Assembly (NCBI GenBank): GCA_050954285.1
Contig: JBPBPL010000018.1
Location: 79,673 to 143,672, forward strand
Length of the DNA: 64,000 nt
Direction of reading: 5' to 3'
From: Mucilaginibacter_A sp050954285
GTDB lineage: Bacteria > Bacteroidota > Bacteroidia > Sphingobacteriales > Sphingobacteriaceae
In this document: positions 42,667 through 51,620 of the stretch, piece by piece
How the letters are laid out: every line of letters starts with the position of its first letter
Position numbering within the stretch: the first letter of the stretch is position 1
Position numbers and translations under genes: made by a program
Notes under the pieces: generated by a model
The model's input: only the letters and a program-made list of their open reading frames with translations
Told to the model about the DNA's origin: nothing
Database searches by the model: none

Positions 42667-43161
42667 ATGAAAAAAATAGTATTAAAAACAGTAGCTGTAC
42701 TGATGATTGCAGTAGCTTTTTCTGCTTGTTCAGCCCTGAAAGGCGGTTCAAACACCATTTCCCGCGGAAAAGTTTCCGGTAATTGGGGAATCACCAATGT
42801 AACTTTAGAAGGTTTGCTGGATGGCAGTGTACAATCGGCTTTCAATACGGCGCCGTACAAATGTTTTGAAAACAGCATCTGGAAGCTGACCAATAGCGGC
42901 AACGGTTCTTTTACCATCAATAATCCAGGTACGGGTTGCCCGGTTGGTACATCTCAAAATATTTACTGGTCGTTTTCTACCGGTGCCAGCGGACCAGAAT
43001 TTCAGTTTAAAAAGCTATACGATAAAGATAAACCCAAAAACGTAGAAGAAGGTTATCGTTTATTAGTTACCGCGCAAACCGGAAACACCATGACTATGAA
43101 ATCTCCGGTACAATATGGTGGTAAAACGGGTTATGTAGTTTATAACTTCGCGAAGCAATAA
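42667..43161 (+). CDS. Lipocalin-like lipoprotein
   Basis: The 164-residue protein has a lipoprotein signal (MKKIVLKTVAVLMIAVAFSAC, Cys21) and a beta-rich body with GNWGITNVTL near its start and two Cys (CFENSIW and GTGCPVG), a pattern seen in lipocalin-like Bacteroidota lipoproteins. No precise function can be given. It is followed by the perfect element hairpin at 43183-43220 and faces the convergent TonB receptor gene. Confidence 0.7.
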   Translation: MKKIVLKTVAVLMIAVAFSACSALKGGSNTISRGKVSGNWGITNVTLEGLLDGSVQSAFNTAPYKCFENSIWKLTNSGNGSFTINNPGTGCPVGTSQNIYWSFSTGASGPEFQFKKLYDKDKPKNVEEGYRLLVTAQTGNTMTMKSPVQYGGKTGYVVYNFAKQ

Positions 43162-43182
43162 ACTTATTTTCAAATGTTTATA

Positions 43183-43220
43183 AGTGATACTGTTTTTATG
43201 CCGATAAAAACAGTATCACT
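43183..43220. terminator. Perfect hairpin of two facing interspersed elements
   Basis: Bases 43183-43199 and 43204-43220 are perfect 17-bp complements around a 4-base loop, each arm being a GTT-flavour element (GATACTGTTTTTAT). It lies between convergent genes (stops at 43161 and 43228) and is T-rich on both sides, fitting a bidirectional terminator. Confidence 0.85.
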
Positions 43221-43227
43221 TTTTTAT

Positions 43228-45288
43228 TTAGAATTGAACGTGAACACCAGCAAACCAGTTACGCAAAGGTGCCGCATTATAATAGCGCAAACCGACTGCG
43301 TTCAGGTCGTTTCCCAAACTATAATGCTGATTTAAAAGGTTATCAATTCCTGCAAAAATATTTAGGTTTGTTTTTTTGCTAAGATTTTTATTCCAGCCAA
43401 CTTTGGTTTGGACAAGATGATAAGCTTTTGCAAAAGCCGTGTTGCCATCATCAAGAGGAAGGCGCGAAGTATAATTATGCTGCAAAAAGAAGTAGAACCG
43501 GGCCGGAAAAATCGCATTCAGCTGGCTTACCGAAACCGTTGCCGGAACGCCAGTAAGTTTATTGCCCGAATAATTTGCACTTGCATTATAATAATCACGG
43601 AAACGGAACCTGCTTAAAGTAAGGCTATTATTAACTGATAGACTTCTAAAAAAATCATTTGAATTAACTGGGATGATTTGGAAACTTGCCGAAGTTTCTA
43701 TTCCGGCCTGGTTTGTTCCGCCGGCGTTCAAATAGTATTCTGTTCCGTCATCGTTCAAGCGGCGCACAATCGCATTGTTTAAGCGATAATAGAAAAGCGA
43801 AGCATCCAGGTTAAAACGTGCATTGGTGCTTTGTTTTCGCAAACCAATTTCATAATTCCAGCCTTTTTCAGCCTGCAAATTAGTGTTGATAATATGGCTT
43901 GTTGGCCTAACTTCTGCCGTAGCGGGTGTGGAATAACCACGACTAACAGTTGCACGCCAGGCAAAATCATCAGTTACCTGGTAGGAAAGGGCAACGCGCG
44001 GCATCAGCACCGGTTTAAAACGGTTGTCTCCGGCAGCAGTGCTCACATCCGTAAAATCGTACTGGTAGTTATTTAAACTTAATGCAGCTTCTGCATGTAT
44101 TTTTTTGAATATTGTAGAAGCAAAACGCGTAAAATAAGATGATTGTTTAGTGAGGATATTGCTGGCTGTCTGCACATTACCGCGTTCGCCTTTATTGTTG
44201 TCATAATCGATGATATTAGATCGGGTCTGCTGTATTTCTGTGCCTAAATCCAGGTTCCAGTTCCAGTTATCAGCTGGTTTCTGGCTGCTGCTCAATTCAA
44301 AATAAGTGCGCAAACCAATTGTATTTTCCAGTCGCACTTCTTCATTGGTAATAAAGGGATTATCGAAATTAGTGTGCATTCCGTAAATTGCAAACACATG
44401 TTTCAAGTTGGGCAGATAATAAGTTTCGTTGGAAACTCCGCCGAAAAGCGTTTTATTGTACACGGTTGCATGCTGCTCAACCGCTCCGGGAAGTGTTGCG
44501 GTTGCAGGCCGGGCTGATTTTGGATTGGCAAGATATTGCGCCAGCGTTAAGCCACCAGGCGTTTGGTAATCCAGATCAGAATAAAAAAAGAGCGCCTTCA
44601 ATTGTCCGTTTGGAGCATACGTCCAGCTATCGGCAGCCTGGATAAATTTTCGGTCCAAAGCACTGTTTTGCCGGTAACCATCAGATTGCTGCCAGCTTTG
44701 GTTAATGTTGAGCTGGTTATTTTTCGATACTTCTTTTACCGCTATATTTTCGTGATAGCTGTTGTACGAACCGGCATCAAAACCAACAGAAGCTGTACTT
44801 TGCTGCTGCCGGTTGCCAAAAGGATCAATCAAAACCACACCGTTGGAATTGGCGCCATACAAACTGCCGTCCGGGCCGCGTAGAATGGTAATATTTTGGA
44901 TCGAATTCAGATCCAGCAAATTCAGATAGGTGTTTCCGCCCGCGTCCGTCAGCGGAAATTCATCCATATAAATCTTCACATTTCTCACCCCAAACGGCGA
45001 ACGCAGCAAACTACCACGGATAGACAAGCGGTAACTTCCAGGAGAACGTTCTTCCATCCGAACGCCGGGAATGGTGTTTACGGCCGGAACCAGCGAGAAA
45101 TTTGGCTGCATCTGGAGCTGTTGAAAATCAATCGTACCAATAGCCGCCGGAATAGTAAGCAATGGTTGCTGTGAAAGATAGGCTTTGATAACCACTTCAG
45201 GAAGCTTTTTTAAACTGTCGGTTTGCTGCGCAAAAATCAGTTGATGAGTAAACGCACCGATTAAAAAAAGTATAAATTTTTTATTCAT
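43228..45288 (-). CDS. TonB-dependent outer-membrane receptor
   Basis: The 686-residue protein has a signal peptide (to about LIFA), a plug domain starting LPEVVIKAY with IPGVRMEERSPGSYRLSIRG and a beta-barrel ending in VHVQF, a TonB receptor terminus. There is no carboxypeptidase-like N-terminal domain, so it is not a SusC homologue; it resembles siderophore/heme or small-ligand receptors. Which ligand is unclear. It stands alone, with no PepSY or substrate-binding genes. An element copy is inside (44726-44740). Confidence 0.92.
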   Translation of the reverse strand: MNKKFILFLIGAFTHQLIFAQQTDSLKKLPEVVIKAYLSQQPLLTIPAAIGTIDFQQLQMQPNFSLVPAVNTIPGVRMEERSPGSYRLSIRGSLLRSPFGVRNVKIYMDEFPLTDAGGNTYLNLLDLNSIQNITILRGPDGSLYGANSNGVVLIDPFGNRQQQSTASVGFDAGSYNSYHENIAVKEVSKNNQLNINQSWQQSDGYRQNSALDRKFIQAADSWTYAPNGQLKALFFYSDLDYQTPGGLTLAQYLANPKSARPATATLPGAVEQHATVYNKTLFGGVSNETYYLPNLKHVFAIYGMHTNFDNPFITNEEVRLENTIGLRTYFELSSSQKPADNWNWNLDLGTEIQQTRSNIIDYDNNKGERGNVQTASNILTKQSSYFTRFASTIFKKIHAEAALSLNNYQYDFTDVSTAAGDNRFKPVLMPRVALSYQVTDDFAWRATVSRGYSTPATAEVRPTSHIINTNLQAEKGWNYEIGLRKQSTNARFNLDASLFYYRLNNAIVRRLNDDGTEYYLNAGGTNQAGIETSASFQIIPVNSNDFFRSLSVNNSLTLSRFRFRDYYNASANYSGNKLTGVPATVSVSQLNAIFPARFYFFLQHNYTSRLPLDDGNTAFAKAYHLVQTKVGWNKNLSKKTNLNIFAGIDNLLNQHYSLGNDLNAVGLRYYNAAPLRNWFAGVHVQF

Positions 45289-45367
45289 AAACAGGTAGAA
45301 GATGATTGGTTGTCAAGCTGAATCATCTGTAAAGATGCAGGAATATATCAAGGCGTAAATCTACCTA

Positions 45368-45382
45368 AATGCTTCTTTTATG
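45368..45382 (+). repeat. Interspersed element copy upstream of the zinc peptidase
   Basis: AATGCTTCTTTTATG with tail CCATCAATTTTG in the 187-base divergent gap between the TonB receptor and the zinc peptidase. Confidence 0.7.
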
Positions 45383-45475
45383 CCATCAATTTTGTTGAAG
45401 AGCGGAACATAATCTTGGGTTAATTCAATCAAAAACATTAAAAAGAAGTTTACAGAAAAACATTTTAAGCGTAGG

Positions 45476-46540
45476 ATGGAGATTTTCAAGTGTAAACATT
45501 GCGGTAATATTCTTTATTTTGAAAATACCAGTTGCGTAAAATGCGGTTATCCTTTGGGTTTTGAAACAGAGCAACTACAACTTTTCCCGGTGGTAGATTG
45601 GCAAAACGGAACTTATACGCTTTATAATAAGCCTACAAAAATTTACCGTTACTGCATCAACCATCAATACAATGTTTGCAACTGGCTGGTAGAGGAGGGC
45701 AGCAAAACGCCATACTGCAAAGCTTGTGATCTGAACAGCACCATACCAAATTTGAGTCAACCAGACGCTATTGGGCACTGGCACACTATCGAAAATGCCA
45801 AGCACCGCTTAATTTACAGTTTGCTGAAGATGAAACTACCATTGATGAGCAAAAAAGAAGACCGTGAAAAAGGGCTGACTTTTGATTTTTTGGCTGATTT
45901 GCAAGGAAAACCACGTGTGCTCACCGGTCATGATAATGGTTTGATTACGTTAAACATTATTGAAGCAGATGATGTGGAACGCGAAAAATTCCGCAAAGCA
46001 ATGAAGGAGCCTTACCGGGCTTTAATCGGCCATTTCCGGCATGAAGTAGGGCATTATTACTGGGACAGACTGATTGATAACTCTAAATATCTGGATGAAT
46101 GCCGGGTTTTATTTGGAGATGACCGGTTGGATTATGCAGAAGCCCTGCAAAAGCATTATAGCCAAGGCGCGCCGGCATATTGGAATCTGCATTTCATCAG
46201 TTCGTACGCCAGCTCCCATCCTTGGGAAGATTGGGCCGAAACTTGGGCACATTACCTGCATATTATGGATACGCTGCAAACGGGTTATTCTTTTGGCCTG
46301 GCTTTGCATCCGCAGATTGCAGAACCTGCTGATTTTATGGATATTGTAGAGCAGGACGATCCTTATAAATTGATTAATTTTAACCAGATTATAGCAAAAT
46401 GGTTACCAATGAGCATCGCCATGAACAGTATTAACCGCAGCATGGGCCACACTGATTTGTATCCTTTTGTAATTACTGCGGAAGTGATGAAAAAGCTAAG
46501 TTTCATTCACAAAGTGTGCTACGAAAGCCGGGAAGTTTGA
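45476..46540 (+). CDS. Zinc-ribbon metallopeptidase-like protein
   Basis: The 354-residue protein starts with a zinc ribbon (Cys6, Cys9, Cys20, Cys23), then further Cys pairs at 60/68 and 81/84, and HEVGH at 189-193 as zinc peptidase motif, with WEDWAETWAHYLHIMDTL as a likely third-ligand region. This is the putative zinc-binding metallopeptidase family seen in Bacteroidota and Proteobacteria. Substrate unknown. No signal peptide, so cytoplasmic. An element copy follows at 46553. Confidence 0.82.
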   Translation: MEIFKCKHCGNILYFENTSCVKCGYPLGFETEQLQLFPVVDWQNGTYTLYNKPTKIYRYCINHQYNVCNWLVEEGSKTPYCKACDLNSTIPNLSQPDAIGHWHTIENAKHRLIYSLLKMKLPLMSKKEDREKGLTFDFLADLQGKPRVLTGHDNGLITLNIIEADDVEREKFRKAMKEPYRALIGHFRHEVGHYYWDRLIDNSKYLDECRVLFGDDRLDYAEALQKHYSQGAPAYWNLHFISSYASSHPWEDWAETWAHYLHIMDTLQTGYSFGLALHPQIAEPADFMDIVEQDDPYKLINFNQIIAKWLPMSIAMNSINRSMGHTDLYPFVITAEVMKKLSFIHKVCYESREV

Positions 46541-46552
46541 TGATTTTATACC

Positions 46553-46567
46553 GATAAAAGAAGCATC
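46553..46567 (-). repeat. Interspersed element copy between the zinc peptidase and udk
   Basis: GATAAAAGAAGCATC with tail GATTTTATACC before it, in the 35-base gap between convergent genes. Confidence 0.8.
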
Positions 46568-46575
46568 ATGCCCAA

Positions 46576-47211
46576 TTAAACGAGCACATTTTCCCGGATT
46601 TCTTTGGAGATTTCCCGCGTAATTTTAATAATATCTTCGGCAACCTGCGTATTGTTTACCACAACTTTATCACAAGTTGATTTATACGGCAGCAAATATT
46701 CGTTGTAAGCCGGCATCACATGGTTCGTCCATTTGTAATTTACATCTTCTGCAGAATAACCACGTTCCAGCAAATCACGTTTTAAGCGGCGGTGCAAGGC
46801 AACTTCTTCTTCACTGTCAATAAAAATTTTCATGTTCAGCACCTCTGCCAAAGCTTTAAAATGCAGGATAAACAAGCCTTCAATAATAATCACCGGTGCA
46901 AATTTAATTTCCAGCATTTTGGGCACAGCTGATGCATTATTAAAAGTATATTCCTTTTTAAAAACAGTTTCATGGTTCAGCAATTTCTGAGCATCAGTCA
47001 TAAAAGCTTCAGCATCAATGGTTTTTGGCAGATCAAAATTGTATAATTTATTTTCTTCGGCCGTCATTCCTTCAGCAACCGGAATATAATAGTCATCTTG
47101 AGAAATAAGACAAACTTCTTCCGCAGAAAAATGCTCTAAAAAACAGTTCAGAAAAAAAGTTTTGCCAGAACCGCTGCCGCCGGCAATACCAATTACATAA
47201 GGTTTATTCAT
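46576..47211 (-). CDS. udk: Uridine kinase
   Basis: Uridine/cytidine kinase makes UMP and CMP from nucleosides. The 211-residue P-loop protein has GIAGGSGSGKTFFL with the Walker A at 10-17, QDDYY (nucleoside site), FDLPKTIDAE, and FIDSEEEVALHRRLKRDLLERG (LID region). It overlaps the upstream LysM gene by 8 bases, ending the DUF4905-LysM-udk operon on the minus strand. Confidence 0.95.
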   Translation of the reverse strand: MNKPYVIGIAGGSGSGKTFFLNCFLEHFSAEEVCLISQDDYYIPVAEGMTAEENKLYNFDLPKTIDAEAFMTDAQKLLNHETVFKKEYTFNNASAVPKMLEIKFAPVIIIEGLFILHFKALAEVLNMKIFIDSEEEVALHRRLKRDLLERGYSAEDVNYKWTNHVMPAYNEYLLPYKSTCDKVVVNNTQVAEDIIKITREISKEIRENVLV

Positions 47212-48163
47212 TTGTGTTCGGGCTGCCGTAGCTCATCGTTACATAAAACCGTTTATCAATCGCCCCAAGAGATTGCGCAACATCTTTCGTCATCACCACA
47301 ATTGCATCTTTGTTGGTTTCGTTCTCCGTAAAACTACCTACTACTTTAGCAAAAGTAGTTTTATTGGTATTCGGATTGGTAATTCTGATGATCGTGCCCA
47401 CTGGTGCCGTGCGGTGCAGCACATACTTCTTTTTAGAATCTAAATTCGGGTCGTCAATCCAAACAGCTGCACCTTTTTCATTTTTTTCGGTGAGGCCGTA
47501 ACGGTTATTGGGCAAACGGCGGTTAGAACTATCTGAAGATGAAATGATCCGGGTAGAGTCTTTTCGCAACGTATTGTCCCGAACGGCCGTAGTATTTTCT
47601 ACAGGCGCAACTACAACCGGAGCAGGTGTTATTGCAGCCGGTTGCGCCTCTTCTCGTTTAATGCGGAGAATTTGCCCAGCTGATAAGTTTCCGTTTTTAA
47701 GGTTGTTCCAGCTGGTAATATCCTCTACTTTTACCTGGAAACGGCGCGAAATAGCATAAAGCGTTTCGCCGGCAGAAACCTTATATTGTGTGTATTCCGG
47801 CGAGTTATTGTTTGCCGGCACATTATCTGCAACAGTTGTATTGGTTTTTTGAGGAGATGAGTTTTGGGTTGATACTGTTTTTACCGATGAAAAATTGGTG
47901 TTAAACTGACGATCAGTCGGCACTTTAATAATTGCCCCGATCTGCATTTTGGCGTTATTGTTGTAATCGATGATGTCTTTCGGCCGCACATTATAACGTC
48001 TTGCGATAGAATAATAATTGTCTTTCGGGTCGAGCTTGTGCAGGATAATCATTTTTCCGTTCTGATTTTCCACACCAACCGAATCCGCAGCCGCTTTTGC
48101 AAAAGTAGAATCCGACAGGCCAAGAAAACAAAGTATAGCACATAAATAATTGATTCTTATCAT
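47204..48163 (-). CDS. Secreted LysM protein with C-terminal RlpA-like region
   Basis: The 319-residue protein has a signal peptide, then two LysM repeats: about 39-81 (ILHKLDPKDNYYSIARRYNVRPKDIIDYNN) and about 125-168 (YKVSAGETLYAISRRFQVKVEDITSWNN). A low-complexity linker follows, and a C-terminal domain with PVGTIIRITNPNTNKTTFAKVVGSF resembles the RlpA double-psi barrel. It probably binds peptidoglycan in the periplasm. An element copy is inside (47871-47885). Confidence 0.88.
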   Translation of the reverse strand: MIRINYLCAILCFLGLSDSTFAKAAADSVGVENQNGKMIILHKLDPKDNYYSIARRYNVRPKDIIDYNNNAKMQIGAIIKVPTDRQFNTNFSSVKTVSTQNSSPQKTNTTVADNVPANNNSPEYTQYKVSAGETLYAISRRFQVKVEDITSWNNLKNGNLSAGQILRIKREEAQPAAITPAPVVVAPVENTTAVRDNTLRKDSTRIISSSDSSNRRLPNNRYGLTEKNEKGAAVWIDDPNLDSKKKYVLHRTAPVGTIIRITNPNTNKTTFAKVVGSFTENETNKDAIVVMTKDVAQSLGAIDKRFYVTMSYGSPNTNE

Positions 48164-48175
48164 TTTATATAATTC

Positions 48176-48931
48176 CTAATTCAAGTTTAAAACTTTCAGA
48201 ACGATTTTATTTTTCAAGTAGATCAAGTGATCATTAACGATAATAAACGCTTCGGGCTGCAACTTTTGTATCTGCTCATTTAATATATCGTGGTAAATGA
48301 TCGTTTCATTTTCGATGATGAAAAAATCCTGCTGCAAAGCACCGTTTTTTTGCGTGTGCAAAGATATAATTAAGTATGAATTGTAATTTAAACAGCTGAT
48401 TTCTCCAGTAATCGTTCCTGAAATTTGCGCAGCTAAATTTTGTGGTAGTAAAAGAAGCATCTGCGGATATCGAAACTGCTGGAAATCATCTTTTAAATCA
48501 TGCGGTTTTGCTAAAATTTTTCCGGTCTGGTAATCCAGTAAAGCCGTTTTTTTGGTTTGAAAACGCTGATCTGCAGCCAGCAAACCGGCGGTGGTAAAAG
48601 CTTCAACCGATAAATTATAATCGGCCCAAACCTGTTTCCCCGAAAAAGCATCCAACGCAATAATTCCTTTATGTTCCGGGCTTTGCGGCGAAGAATAGCC
48701 ATGTAAAAACAGCATTCCGCGCCGGCCTCCTTCCATTCCGGTTAGCCATTTTTCTTCTGCAACCAGTTCTTCAAAATAGTTTTTTCCGGTTTTTAAGTTG
48801 AAGGACGAGAAAGCAACAGTTCGGTTTTCGCTGTTCCGGGTTTCAACAAAAAGCAAATCTGTATCAAGTTCCATTTTCCAGATCAAACCAGAAAAAGCGT
48901 GTTCTATAACCGGTGTAAAAGCTGTTGACAT
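48176..48931 (-). CDS. DUF4905 family protein
   Basis: The longest frame opens at 48973, but the ATG at 48931 (MSTAFTPVIEHAFSGLIWKMELD) is the better start, giving 251 residues. The sequence has beta-propeller-like strands with FVETRNSENRTVAFSSFNLKTGK and ALDAFSGKQVWAD, a repeat-type pattern. I believe it corresponds to DUF4905, function unknown. It precedes the LysM gene by 12 bases. Two element copies are inside (48448-48461 coding QMLLLL, 48705-48718). Confidence 0.68.
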   Translation of the reverse strand: MSTAFTPVIEHAFSGLIWKMELDTDLLFVETRNSENRTVAFSSFNLKTGKNYFEELVAEEKWLTGMEGGRRGMLFLHGYSSPQSPEHKGIIALDAFSGKQVWADYNLSVEAFTTAGLLAADQRFQTKKTALLDYQTGKILAKPHDLKDDFQQFRYPQMLLLLPQNLAAQISGTITGEISCLNYNSYLIISLHTQKNGALQQDFFIIENETIIYHDILNEQIQKLQPEAFIIVNDHLIYLKNKIVLKVLNLN

Positions 48932-49016
48932 TTGATTGCAAAATAGAAGATAAAATTTGATTTGTCCTTCCAAAAAACAATCTTGAAAGTAGCGGGTTTA
49001 TGACAAAAATTAAATT

Positions 49017-49496
49017 ATGAAAGCGGAAGCTATAAGTTTAGAAGAAAAAGAAATTCGTCCGGTTGTAGATCATTTAAATGATTTATTGGCCAATTACCAT
49101 ATTCATTACCAAAAAATACGTGGATGCCACTGGAATGTAAAAGGCCACCAGTTTTTTACTTTGCATGTTAAATTTGAAGAATTATATACTGTTGCTTTAA
49201 CTACAATTGATGAACTGGCTGAACGTATTTTAACTTTAGGCAAGCCGCCATTTAGCACTTTTAACGATTATATTACCGTATCCAGAATTAAAGAAGTAAA
49301 TACCATTGGCCTGGATGAAGATGGTATGGTGAAAGCTTTGGTGGATGATATGGCGATTTTAATTGAGCTAGAACGTGAAATTTTAGACGTTACCAATGAT
49401 GCCAACGATGATGGAACCAATGATATGGTGAATGGATTTATGCAATATATCGAAAAAAATACCTGGATGTTACGGTCATTTTTGAATCAGGATTAA
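49017..49496 (+). CDS. dps: DNA-binding protein from starved cells (ferritin-like)
   Basis: Dps stores iron and protects DNA under stress. The 159-residue protein has the ferroxidase site motif HWNVKGHQFFTLHVKFEELY with His, Asp/Glu ligands across subunits and DELAERILTLG. The dodecamer-type Dps length matches. A strong terminator follows. It is divergent from the DUF4905 gene. Confidence 0.95.
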   Translation: MKAEAISLEEKEIRPVVDHLNDLLANYHIHYQKIRGCHWNVKGHQFFTLHVKFEELYTVALTTIDELAERILTLGKPPFSTFNDYITVSRIKEVNTIGLDEDGMVKALVDDMAILIELEREILDVTNDANDDGTNDMVNGFMQYIEKNTWMLRSFLNQD

Positions 49497-49541
49497 GAAA
49501 AATTTGAGATTTTTTGCCTGATCCAATATAAATAAATTTAA

Positions 49542-49582
49542 TTAAAAAACCTCACTTGTGATAAGCAGATGAGGTTTTTTAA
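49542..49582 (+). terminator. Intrinsic terminator after dps
   Basis: Arms 49542-49554 and 49570-49582 are perfect 13-bp complements (AAAACCTCA core) around a 15-base loop, ending in a T-run, 45 bases after the dps stop. Confidence 0.85.
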
Positions 49583-49591
49583 TTTTATACC

Positions 49592-49606
49592 GATAAAAGA
49601 AGCATC
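49592..49606 (-). repeat. Interspersed element copy at the stop of the UbiD gene
   Basis: GATAAAAGAAGCATC with tail AATTTTATACC before it. The minus-strand stop TGA of the UbiD gene (49605-49607) is formed by its first bases. Confidence 0.82.
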
Positions 49607-51515
49607 ACTCCGAAACCACCGCGCCACCTTTATATAATTGTTTCTGATATTTTAGAGATGGTGACTTAATGAATTCACCTAAACCTAAACGCGGCCACAT
49701 TTCATCAACTTTTGTAATTACTTCAGTTGTGTTGGCCAGGATATTTGGCCAGTCGCGCTCAAAACCATCCAATTCTTTCGTTTTCCGGGTGCCATCAAAA
49801 CCAATATGCGAAGGGTTTTGGTTAATTTTAGATTTGATCACGAAGGCATCACGTTTTGGGTCGATGTTGTTGGCAAAGCGCCAAACTGCATCAGCTGTAT
49901 CCGAAATATCAATGGTGTGATCTAAATAAATGACCACTTTTACCTCATCCAATAAACCTTGATTAAACAGGTTTCGGTTGAGGTTTTCGATTTGCTCCGG
50001 TTCCGTTTTTTCTACAGAAATGAATATCAGCGAAATACCTAATTGTAATAAATTATCATTGATATCTGCAATGGCAGGGTTTTGAACTTTAATGGCTTCT
50101 TTATTTAAAGCCGATACTGTTTTTATCGGTACTTTTTCCTCATTCGTTCTCAGTTCTTCCGGTAATTTTTTAGTGGCATCGATGCCCATCTTTCCACCAA
50201 AAGAAGCTTTAGAGCAGGAGTGGTCCAGCACATCCATCGGGCCGGAAGTAAAAATAAAATCCTGTTGCGGATCTACATTTTCAGAAACGTAGCGTGCAAC
50301 TTCTGCATTATCATGGATGTTTACGTTGCCATCCACAATCACAATCATTTTGGTAAACATCATCTGGCCGGCACCCCAAAGCGAGTTCATTACTTTCATG
50401 GCCTGTCCCGGATAATCTTTTTTGATTTTAACAATGGCCAGATTATGGAATACACCTTCCATGGGCAAAACCATATCAATAATTTCCGGTACCATCGTCA
50501 TCTTGATGGGGGCAAGGAAAATACGTTCGGTTGCTTTGCCAATCCAAGCATCTTCCTGCGGCGGAATACCCACAATTGTAGCCGGATAAACCGCATTTTT
50601 ACGGTGCGTAATGGCCGTAATATGGAAACGAGGATACCAATCAGCCAGCGAATAATAACCGGTATGATCGCCAAACGGACCTTCCCAAATATAATCTTCT
50701 TCCGGGTCCACGTAACCCTCAATAATAAAATCAGCATCAGCCGGAACCTGAACATCCTGCGTTAAACATTGCACCAGTTCTACTTTTTTCTTCCGCAGAA
50801 AGCCGGCCAGCATATATTCATCAATTCCATCGGGCAGGGGAGCCGTTGCAGCATACGTATAAACCGGATCGCCGCCTAAAGCCACGGCCACAGGCATTTT
50901 TTGTCCCAATTTTTTATATTCCTGAAAATGGCGCGCAGAAACTTTGTGCTTGTGCCAATGCATCCCGGTTAGTTTTGGTTCGAAAACCTGCATCCGGTAC
51001 ATACCTACATTCCGGATTCCGGTTAAAGGATCTTTAGTATGAATAACCGGCAGCGTAACAAATGGTCCGCCATCTTCAGGCCAGCAAGTTAAAACTGGCA
51101 GTTTCGTAATGTCGGGATTTGTCATCACCACTTCCTGGCAGGCACCTTTTCCGGAAATGGTTTTTGGCATCCAGGAAGAAATCTGGCCTAACTTCGGCAA
51201 CATTTTCAGCTTATCTAAAATGCTATCTTTGGGACCGGTCAGGGTTTTAAACAAACCTTCTATTTCTTTGGAAATATCATCCATAGATTCCACGCCCAAA
51301 GCCATACACATGCGCTTATAATTTCCCATGGAATTGATCAGTACCGGAAAATCATAACCTGTATTTTCAAACAGCAAAGCCGGGCCGTATTGCTTAGAAA
51401 CACGATCAGTAATTTCGGTAATCTCTAACTTTGGATCCACTTTTTCTTTTATCCGAACCAGTTCGCCAGCTTTTTCAAGCGTTTCTATAAAGTGTTGCAG
51501 GTTTTTATAAGCCAT
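49605..51515 (-). CDS. UbiD-family decarboxylase (menaquinone biosynthesis type)
   Basis: UbiD enzymes decarboxylate aromatic acids with prenylated FMN. The 636-residue protein has VFEPKLTGMHWHKHKVSARHFQEYKKLG, WEGPFGDHTGYYSLADWYP with the catalytic Glu region and Arg-containing THRKNAVYPATIVG, typical of UbiD. In Bacteroidota such long UbiD proteins are usually assigned to menaquinone synthesis, which I take as the likely role. The partner UbiX is not nearby. An element copy lies inside (50113-50127). Confidence 0.9.
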   Translation of the reverse strand: MAYKNLQHFIETLEKAGELVRIKEKVDPKLEITEITDRVSKQYGPALLFENTGYDFPVLINSMGNYKRMCMALGVESMDDISKEIEGLFKTLTGPKDSILDKLKMLPKLGQISSWMPKTISGKGACQEVVMTNPDITKLPVLTCWPEDGGPFVTLPVIHTKDPLTGIRNVGMYRMQVFEPKLTGMHWHKHKVSARHFQEYKKLGQKMPVAVALGGDPVYTYAATAPLPDGIDEYMLAGFLRKKKVELVQCLTQDVQVPADADFIIEGYVDPEEDYIWEGPFGDHTGYYSLADWYPRFHITAITHRKNAVYPATIVGIPPQEDAWIGKATERIFLAPIKMTMVPEIIDMVLPMEGVFHNLAIVKIKKDYPGQAMKVMNSLWGAGQMMFTKMIVIVDGNVNIHDNAEVARYVSENVDPQQDFIFTSGPMDVLDHSCSKASFGGKMGIDATKKLPEELRTNEEKVPIKTVSALNKEAIKVQNPAIADINDNLLQLGISLIFISVEKTEPEQIENLNRNLFNQGLLDEVKVVIYLDHTIDISDTADAVWRFANNIDPKRDAFVIKSKINQNPSHIGFDGTRKTKELDGFERDWPNILANTTEVITKVDEMWPRLGLGEFIKSPSLKYQKQLYKGGAVVSE

Positions 51516-51551
51516 AATTTTTTACGTTCTGCTAAGGTCATACTTATTGCT

Positions 51552-51566
51552 GATACTTCTTTTAGC
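51552..51566 (+). repeat. Interspersed element copy between UbiD and the FadL-type gene
   Basis: GATACTTCTTTTAGC, followed by the terminator at 51571. It lies 37 bases upstream of the UbiD start on the minus strand. Confidence 0.75.
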
Positions 51567-51570
51567 ACAT

Positions 51571-51601
51571 AAAAAAAGCCGCTGTTTTTGACAGCGGCTT
51601 T
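51571..51601 (-). terminator. Terminator of the FadL-type porin operon
   Basis: A 10-bp stem (51575-51584 with 51592-51601, core AGCCGCTG) with a 7-base loop. On the minus strand it is followed by a run of T, fitting the end of the transcript from the genes at 53833-51621. Confidence 0.85.
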
Positions 51602-51620
51602 ACATTAATACAATTCTTGA

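Noticed and set aside
42679..42693. TTAAAAACAGTAGC in the lipoprotein signal region
   Set aside because: Too many mismatches to the element; coding for LKTVA explains it.
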